Assembly (NCBI RefSeq): GCF_027587375.1
Contig: NZ_JAMXIC010000003.1
Span: 1-64,000 of the forward strand
Direction of reading: 5' to 3'
From: Arthrobacter sp. B2a2-09
GTDB taxonomy: Bacteria; Actinomycetota; Actinomycetes; Actinomycetales; Micrococcaceae
DNA: 64,000 nucleotides
Shown piece by piece: positions 58,736 through 64,000 of the stretch (the stretch's first letter is position 1; every line of letters begins with the position of its first letter). Under the pieces are notes generated by a model. It was not told where the DNA came from. It saw only the letters and a list, made by a program, of their open reading frames with translations, and made no database searches. The translations under genes and the position numbers were made by a program.

Positions 58736-59233
58736 TTAGAGCGCGGCGCGGGATCCGCCCGTTCGGGAGGCAAACGCAATGACCCGCTTGTCGAACAAAA
58801 AGACAATCCCTGCCAATGCCGGCACCACCATGGCAAGACCGGCGGGAATCAGCCCTCCAGTCATGGTGGGAAATCCGATCGTCAAGGCGAACAGCTGAGC
58901 AACCAACGCGGGCGCCCGGGTCCAGCGGTAGCCACGGAACAGGAAGTGTCCCACGGCAAACAACAATGCAGAAAAGGCCAGCAGAAGGCCCAGGGTAAAC
59001 ACGGCTCCCCAGAATGAGGCCACCGGAGCCCCAGTCACCAGCTCGTATATATACAGCGCCCCGGCGGTCAATAGTGCGAGGGCTTCCAGCACAACCACGA
59101 TCGAAATAACAACGATTCCTGCAGGACGCATTCCTACGCCGGATGCTCCGCCAGAGTTGTCGTGGGCGGCCCCTTGGCCGTCGTCGCCGGGCGCTGCTGG
59201 GTCATGGTTAGGGTTCAGAGGGGGTCTTGACAC
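58736..59233 (-). CDS. Small integral membrane protein of unknown function
   Basis: This 165-residue protein has a hydrophilic Pro/Asp/Gly-rich N-terminal tail (about 35 residues) and four hydrophobic helices (IVVISIVVVLEALALLTAGALYI, FTLGLLLAFSALLFAVGHFL, APALVAQLFALTIGF, AGLAMVVPALAGIVFLF). I do not recognise a named family. It begins with GTG without a clear ribosome site and is convergent with the ATPase gene, 23 bases away. Confidence 0.75.
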   Translation of the reverse strand: MSRPPLNPNHDPAAPGDDGQGAAHDNSGGASGVGMRPAGIVVISIVVVLEALALLTAGALYIYELVTGAPVASFWGAVFTLGLLLAFSALLFAVGHFLFRGYRWTRAPALVAQLFALTIGFPTMTGGLIPAGLAMVVPALAGIVFLFDKRVIAFASRTGGSRAAL

Positions 59234-59404
59234 ACTGGCACACTACCGGACATAGTCGAATACCTGTGAGCAGACCGGCAGCCAATGTGATGCATCGCTC
59301 ACGGTTTCAAAGGCTTGAACCCCTTGTTTACATGGCGTTAACATGACACGCTTGACTCAGACGACCAAGGGGGCCCAATGGGTCCCCTTTCCTATGAAGC
59401 CTCT

Positions 59405-59420
59405 CGTGAATATTTTCACA
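59405..59420 (+). promoter_or_regulatory. CRP/GlxR-type box upstream of whiB1
   Basis: CGTGA-N6-TCACA matches the TGTGA-N6-TCACA consensus at nine of ten conserved positions and is followed within ten bases by a TATAAC hexamer. The centre is about 50 bases before the WhiB ATG. In Mycobacterium tuberculosis whiB1 is controlled by the cAMP receptor protein, which supports the reading. Confidence 0.65.
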
Positions 59421-59461
59421 AAAGGTATAACTAGTACTCACGAATGGAGTGACTGATCAGC

Positions 59462-59710
59462 ATGGATTGGCGTAACCGCGCAGCCTGCCTTGACAAGGAC
59501 CCGGAGCTTTTCTTCCCCGTAGGCAACACCGGCCCTGCGCTTCTCCAGATCGAGGAAGCGAAGAGTGTCTGCCGCCGCTGTCCCGTCGTGGACACATGCC
59601 TTCAGTGGGCCCTCGAATCGGGCCAGGACGCTGGCGTCTGGGGCGGTATGAGCGAAGACGAGCGACGCGCGCTCAAGCGCCGCGCCGCCCGCGCACGCCG
59701 CGCTTCCTAA
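59462..59710 (+). CDS. whiB1: WhiB family iron-sulfur regulator (WhiB1 type)
   Basis: This 82-residue regulator binds a 4Fe-4S cluster through four Cys: Cys9, then the pattern CRRCPVVDTC giving Cys37, Cys40 and Cys46. GVWGGMSEDERRALKRR follows, the turn and basic DNA-binding tail of the Wbl family. Size and sequence match WhiB1, an essential, NO-sensitive regulator in mycobacteria. A CRP-like box and a TATAAC hexamer lie upstream. The convergent neighbour is a PdtaS-type kinase, the same order as Rv3219/Rv3220c. Confidence 0.92.
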   Translation: MDWRNRAACLDKDPELFFPVGNTGPALLQIEEAKSVCRRCPVVDTCLQWALESGQDAGVWGGMSEDERRALKRRAARARRAS

Positions 59711-59752
59711 GCGCCTGAGGCCAACAAGGCACGGCGCCTGAGGCAAAGAGAA

Positions 59753-59798
59753 CATACAAAGATGGCCCGGACCAAAAGGTCCGGGCCATCTTTGTATG
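59753..59798. terminator. Bidirectional terminator between whiB1 and the kinase gene
   Basis: A perfect 21-bp stem (CATACAAAGATGGCCCGGACC and its complement) has an AAAA loop, with T-rich sequence on the 3' side of either strand. It sits between convergent genes. Confidence 0.9.
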
Positions 59799-59841
59799 CC
59801 TCGTAACGGCTACAGACACAGCGCGTCGCCAGCAGCTGGGG

Positions 59842-61311
59842 TCAGCTTCGCACCAGGTTCAGGACGATCTCGACGGCGGTGCCACCGCCGTCGCGCGGCA
59901 TCCACTGGATGCTGCCACCCAACTCGCTCGTGACAAGCGTCCGCACAATCTGCAGGCCGAGACCCTCCGTGTACGAGCCCTCGGGCAGTCCGACGCCATC
60001 ATCGGCTATCGTCACGGTCAGGAGTTCATCGCCGCCCTCCCCCGTGGAACGATCGGCCATCAGCCACACTGTTCCGGCTCGTCCTTCAAGCCCGTGCTCC
60101 ACGGCATTTGTCACGAGCTCATTGATGACCAGCGCAAGAGGCGTGGCGAAGTCGCTCGGCAATTCGCCGAACAGGCCGGCGCGCTCGGTCCGGACGTGCT
60201 GCGAAGGGGACGCTACTTCGGCCGAAAGCCGGAACTGGCGTCCGATGAGTTCATCAAAATCAACGCTCTGCGTTAGCCCCTGCGAAAGCGTCTCGTGGAC
60301 CAACGCAATCGTCGCCACTCGCCGCATTGCCTGCTCCAGGCCCTGCTTCGCCTCATCGCTGACCATCCGTCGCGACTGCATGCGCAGCAATGCAGCCACG
60401 GTCTGCAGATTGTTCTTGACGCGGTGGTGGATTTCACGAATCGTCGCGTCCTTGGTCACCAACTCGAGCTCGCGGCGTCGCAGTTCGGACACGTCGCGGC
60501 ACAAAACCAAGGCACCGAAGCGATGCTTTTCGTCGCGCAATGGAATCGCGCGCAAGGACAAGCTGACTCCGCGGGACTCGATCTCGCTCCGCCACGGCAT
60601 TCGACCGGTCACGACCAGCGGCAACGTCTCGTCTACCATCCGCCGGTCCTTGAGGAGTCCTGCGGTTACTTCCGCGAGGGATCGCCCTTCCAAGGTCTCC
60701 ACCTCACCGAGGCGGCGAAATGCGGAGACGCCGTTCGGACTCGCATACTGGACGATGCCGTCGGCGTCGAGCCTAATGAGGCCGTCACCCACGCGGGGAG
60801 CGCCGCGGCGGGAGCCCGTCGGTGAAGCGAAGTCCGGCCATAGGCCCAGCGTGCCCATCCGGAGCAGATCGTAGGCGCATTGCCTGTACGTGAGCTCCAG
60901 GCGGGAAGGCATCCGTGAACTCGAAAGGTCCATGTGCGAGGTGACGACGGCAAGGGTCCGTCCGTTCCTGACCATGGGCACCGCTTCGACCCGCAGGGCC
61001 ATCTCGCTGCTCCAGCTCGTTTCGCTGGAGCGTTCGATGGACCGGCTGGACCACGCCTTGTCGACTATCGGTTGCAGATCCGAGCGGATGCCTTCCCCGA
61101 CGAAGTCCGCATGAAACACCGTGTGGCTCGTCGACGGCCTGACGTGCGCAAGCGCGATGTAACCGAATTCAGGATGCGGAAACCACAGGGCCAAGTCCGC
61201 GAACGCAAGGTCGGCGACCATCTGCCAGTCGCCGACCAGGAGGTGCAGCCATTCGGCATCTCCAGGCCCGAAATCAGCGTGCTCCCTGATGGGGTCTGTA
61301 AAGATTGCCAC
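59842..61311 (-). CDS. pdtaS: Sensor histidine kinase, PdtaS-like (GAF-PAS-HisKA_2-HATPase)
   Basis: This is a 489-residue cytosolic kinase. The N-terminal GAF-like sensor (about 1-150) is followed by a PAS domain (about 175-285: LIRLDADGIVQYASPNGVSAF). The HisKA_2 box IREIHHRVKNNLQTVAALL lies near 295 with the phosphorylated His. The HATPase domain has NELVTNAVEHGL, DDGVGLPEG and GLGLQIV. No membrane segment is present. The M. tuberculosis homologue Rv3220c phosphorylates the ANTAR-domain RNA-binding regulator PdtaR, which is not in this window. The ATG at 61311 gives the family's usual length. Confidence 0.9.
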   Translation of the reverse strand: MAIFTDPIREHADFGPGDAEWLHLLVGDWQMVADLAFADLALWFPHPEFGYIALAHVRPSTSHTVFHADFVGEGIRSDLQPIVDKAWSSRSIERSSETSWSSEMALRVEAVPMVRNGRTLAVVTSHMDLSSSRMPSRLELTYRQCAYDLLRMGTLGLWPDFASPTGSRRGAPRVGDGLIRLDADGIVQYASPNGVSAFRRLGEVETLEGRSLAEVTAGLLKDRRMVDETLPLVVTGRMPWRSEIESRGVSLSLRAIPLRDEKHRFGALVLCRDVSELRRRELELVTKDATIREIHHRVKNNLQTVAALLRMQSRRMVSDEAKQGLEQAMRRVATIALVHETLSQGLTQSVDFDELIGRQFRLSAEVASPSQHVRTERAGLFGELPSDFATPLALVINELVTNAVEHGLEGRAGTVWLMADRSTGEGGDELLTVTIADDGVGLPEGSYTEGLGLQIVRTLVTSELGGSIQWMPRDGGGTAVEIVLNLVRS

Positions 61312-61341
61312 TGCACCTCCATATAACGCCGGGGCTTGTCC

Positions 61342-64000
61342 CTAGCGTCGAACGATTGACCTCAAGAGCCTCAATGCTACCGACAGAGAAGCCATGTCGT
61401 CGGCCTCCAACGCGTTGACCTCGTCAAACATGCTCTTCGCACGCCCCAACTGCTCGGCGTTGAGGTTCTCCCAAGCCCGCAAGCGGGCCTCGGCGTCGAG
61501 GCCGGCGTCGGTAGATTCGAGCACCGACGTCGTCATGTCCGCTACGGTCGAGTAGAGGTCGTCGCGCAAGGCTGCACGGGCAAGGGCCTGCCACCGGTCA
61601 TCCCGCGGGAGTGCTGTAATACGCTCCAGCAATGAATCGACGTGGAAGCGGTCAAACGCCGCGTAGTAGACATTGCTGACCTCTTCCACCCGGGCCTCGC
61701 GGCTTTGGGCGATCTTGGCGATGTCCAAGAGCACGAAGCTCTCGAAAAGCTCAGCCCAGCGATGGGCAAGCTCGTCCGGCAAGCCCCAAGCGCGGGCCTT
61801 TTCTAGCCAAGCGGTGACCCGCTCCTTGTCGCTGCCGCGCAAGTAGTCGAGCACCCTGGCCCGCATCGGATCCATCATCGGCTTGAATTCCGCGACGATC
61901 TCCGAGATCGGCTTCGAGGCGTTGCCTTGGCTGAGCAACCAGCGAACGGCGCGGTCCAGAAGTCTCCGGATGTCGAGGTGGACTGTGCTCCAGTGTTCCG
62001 TGGGGAACGAAGCAGGCAGGGCATTGAGCTCCCGCACCATCGAGTCGAGTTCGTAGATCTCCCGGAGGGCTACAAACGCCTTCGCGACGGCGACCTCGGT
62101 AGCCGAGGTCTCCTCCATGGTGCGGAAGGCGAAGGTGATGCCACCCAGGTTGATCATGTCGTTGGCCACCACGGTTGCGATGATCTCGCGCCGCAAGGGA
62201 TGGGTGTCCAGTTCGGCGTCGAACCGTTCGCGGAGCTGCTTCGGGAAGTAAGAGCGAATCGTCTTGCGGAACCAGGGATCATCCGCGAGATCGCTGTCGC
62301 GCAATGCCGAGCCCAATTCGATCTTGGCGTACGCGGCGAGGACGGACAGTTCCGGGGACGTCAGGCCCTGGCCCTGTTCCAGCCGCTCACGAAGCGTGTT
62401 GGTGGTCGGAAGCGCTTCAAGATCCCGTTTGAGGTCGGCGGACTTCTCAAGCCAGTCCATCAGGCGCTCGTAGCTCGGGCTCCATTCGGCGACGCGTGTG
62501 CGGTCGTTAAGCAACAGGATGTTCTGATCAATGTTGTCTTCGAGCACAAGGCGGCCAACCTCGTCGGTCATGTCGGCGAGGAACGAGGTGCGCTCGGAAG
62601 CATCCAGTTTCCCTGCGGCAACCATCCGGTCCACGAAGATCTTGATATTGACCTCATGGTCGGAACAATCCACGCCGGCAGAGTTGTCGATCGCATCGGT
62701 GTTGAGGATGACACCTTGCAGTGCAGCCTCAATGCGTCCTCGTTGCGTCATTCCAAGGTTGCCGCCTTCGCCGACAACCTTGACCCGCAGCTCGCGACCG
62801 TTCACGCGGATGACGTCGTTTGCCTTGTCCCCCACCTCGGCGTGGGACTCGGTGCTCGCCTTGATGTACGTTCCGATCCCGCCGTTGTACAGGAGATCGG
62901 CCGGAGCCAGCAGTATCGCACGCAGAAGTTCCGGAGGGCTCAGCTGAACTGTTCCGTCCGGCAGGCCCAGTGCGCTGCGGACCTCCGGCGAGATCGGGAT
63001 GACCTTGGCCTGGCGGGGGAAGACCCCGCCGCCTGCGCTGATGAGCGAGCGGTCGTAGTCATCCCAAGAGGAGCGCGGCAGCTCGAAGAGGCGCTGCCGT
63101 TCGTCGAAGGACGAAGCCGCATCCGGCGTCGGGTCCAGGAAGATGTGGCGGTGGTCGAAGGCGGCCAGCAGGCGGATGTGCTTGGAGAGCAGCATTCCGT
63201 TGCCGAACACGTCACCGGACATGTCGCCGACGCCAACCACAGTGAATTCCTCGGTCTGGGTGTCAAGGTCCAGCTCGCTGAAGTGGCGCTTGACCGACTC
63301 CCATGCGCCGCGGGCCGTGATGGCCATGGCCTTGTGGTCGTAGCCTATGGAGCCACCGGAAGCGAATGCGTCTCCCAGCCAGAATCCATATTCGGCGGCC
63401 AGGCCGTTCGCAGTGTCCGAGAAAGTTGCCGTGCCCTTGTCCGCAGCCACCACCAGGTACGAATCGTCGTCATCCTGACGGACAACGTCCGACGGCGGCA
63501 CAATCTTCTCGCCGTCGGCTGTGGTGACGAGGTTGTCGGTGAGGTCGAGCAGGCCGCGGATGAAGGTCTTGTAGCTCTCGATGCCTTCTGCCATCCAGGC
63601 GGCGCGGTCGAGTGCCGGATCCGGAAGTTGCTTCGCGAAGAATCCGCCCTTGGCACCGGTCGGCACAATCACGGCGTTCTTAACCGTCTGCGCCTTGACC
63701 AGCCCGAGGATCTCGGTCCGGAAGTCTTCACGGCGGTCCGACCACCGCAAGCCGCCACGGGCCACCTTGCCGAAACGCAAGTGCACGCCTTCGACGCGGG
63801 GCGAGTAGACCCAGATCTCGTACTTGGGCCGCGGGAACGGCAGGCCGTCGATCTTGGTCGGATCGAGCTTGAAGCTGACGTACGACTTCCCTTGGAAGTA
63901 GTTCGTGCGCAGCGTCGACTCAATGAGGTTGACGAAAGTCCGCAGGACCCGGTCGGCGTCGAGCGTGGCCACCTGGTCAATCGCTTCGGCCAGTGTGGCC
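61342..64000 (-). CDS. NAD-specific glutamate dehydrogenase, large (GDH180) type, C-terminal part
   Basis: This enzyme oxidatively deaminates glutamate to 2-oxoglutarate. About 886 residues of the roughly 1600-residue protein are in the window; the frame remains open at base 64000. The catalytic region HLRFGKVARGGLRWSDRRE...EILGLVKAQTVKNAVIVPTGAKGGF is present with the active-site Lys. It is followed by the cofactor-binding VGVGDMSGDVFGNGML and the long helical C-terminal domain of this class. The gene ends 31 bases before the kinase start. It is homologous to Rv2476c. Confidence 0.93.
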   Translation of the reverse strand, partial: ATLAEAIDQVATLDADRVLRTFVNLIESTLRTNYFQGKSYVSFKLDPTKIDGLPFPRPKYEIWVYSPRVEGVHLRFGKVARGGLRWSDRREDFRTEILGLVKAQTVKNAVIVPTGAKGGFFAKQLPDPALDRAAWMAEGIESYKTFIRGLLDLTDNLVTTADGEKIVPPSDVVRQDDDDSYLVVAADKGTATFSDTANGLAAEYGFWLGDAFASGGSIGYDHKAMAITARGAWESVKRHFSELDLDTQTEEFTVVGVGDMSGDVFGNGMLLSKHIRLLAAFDHRHIFLDPTPDAASSFDERQRLFELPRSSWDDYDRSLISAGGGVFPRQAKVIPISPEVRSALGLPDGTVQLSPPELLRAILLAPADLLYNGGIGTYIKASTESHAEVGDKANDVIRVNGRELRVKVVGEGGNLGMTQRGRIEAALQGVILNTDAIDNSAGVDCSDHEVNIKIFVDRMVAAGKLDASERTSFLADMTDEVGRLVLEDNIDQNILLLNDRTRVAEWSPSYERLMDWLEKSADLKRDLEALPTTNTLRERLEQGQGLTSPELSVLAAYAKIELGSALRDSDLADDPWFRKTIRSYFPKQLRERFDAELDTHPLRREIIATVVANDMINLGGITFAFRTMEETSATEVAVAKAFVALREIYELDSMVRELNALPASFPTEHWSTVHLDIRRLLDRAVRWLLSQGNASKPISEIVAEFKPMMDPMRARVLDYLRGSDKERVTAWLEKARAWGLPDELAHRWAELFESFVLLDIAKIAQSREARVEEVSNVYYAAFDRFHVDSLLERITALPRDDRWQALARAALRDDLYSTVADMTTSVLESTDAGLDAEARLRAWENLNAEQLGRAKSMFDEVNALEADDMASLSVALRLLRSIVRR

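Noticed and set aside
59229..59245. CACACTGGCACAC similar to part of the element before the lysozyme gene
   Set aside because: Only a short stretch matches, and it overlaps the start codon of the small membrane protein gene; chance similarity is likely.

Overview
The window is high-GC actinobacterial DNA, most likely from an Arthrobacter-type member of the Micrococcaceae. The pointers are a WhiB1 gene next to a PdtaS-type kinase (the order seen in Mycobacterium), a 180-kDa-type NAD-glutamate dehydrogenase, UDP-galactofuranose genes, a fused RmlC-RmlD protein, and frequent GTG/TTG and apparently leaderless starts.

Region 1 (1-1754): an adenosine deaminase family gene, cut by the window edge, diverges from a TetR regulator across a perfect inverted-repeat operator. 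Region 2 (about 2145-27302) is the most interesting part: a sugar-scavenging locus that looks dedicated to L-fucose. A long minus-strand operon (18874 down to about 7115) encodes an ABC importer without its own ATPase and a full set of candidate enzymes for the non-phosphorylated route: mutarotase, aldo/keto reductase (fucose dehydrogenase), cog3618-type lactonase, enolase-superfamily dehydratase, SDR, and fumarylacetoacetate-hydrolase-family enzyme, plus an acetyl esterase and an aldose-epimerase-like protein. Downstream is a secreted 1380-residue protein with a beta-helix, an F5/8C domain and twelve PLL-type lectin repeats (PLL lectins bind L-fucose). A divergent AraC regulator is followed by a large DUF5107/TPR protein, a frameshifted cellulase-like glycosidase and a GH36 alpha-galactosidase. 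Four operators, each with two half-sites exactly 21 bp apart and a -10 hexamer at fixed distance, tie these transcripts into one regulon.

Region 3 (27415-29345) is scar tissue: a frameshifted, truncated IS110 transposase and a truncated CpaF/TadA ATPase, suggesting an island boundary. Region 4 (29538-34190) has two secreted cell-surface proteins, an S53 peptidase with three SLH domains and a GH25 lysozyme with four C-terminal repeats, whose upstream regions share a 35-bp element.

Region 5 (34341-54436) is a cell-surface polysaccharide locus: dTDP-rhamnose synthesis (RmlA, RmlB, RmlC-RmlD), a probable dTDP-rhamnose 4-epimerase, several GT2 enzymes, a flippase, an OafA-type acyltransferase, an ABC-2 exporter (Wzm/Wzt), a GlfT2-like galactofuranosyltransferase and UDP-galactopyranose mutase. 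The product is probably a rhamnose/galactofuranose-containing glycan. Region 6 (54648-64000) has an orphan FHA-FtsK/EssC-like ATPase, a small membrane protein, whiB1 with a CRP-like box, a PdtaS-like histidine kinase, and the C-terminal part of NAD-glutamate dehydrogenase running off the end.
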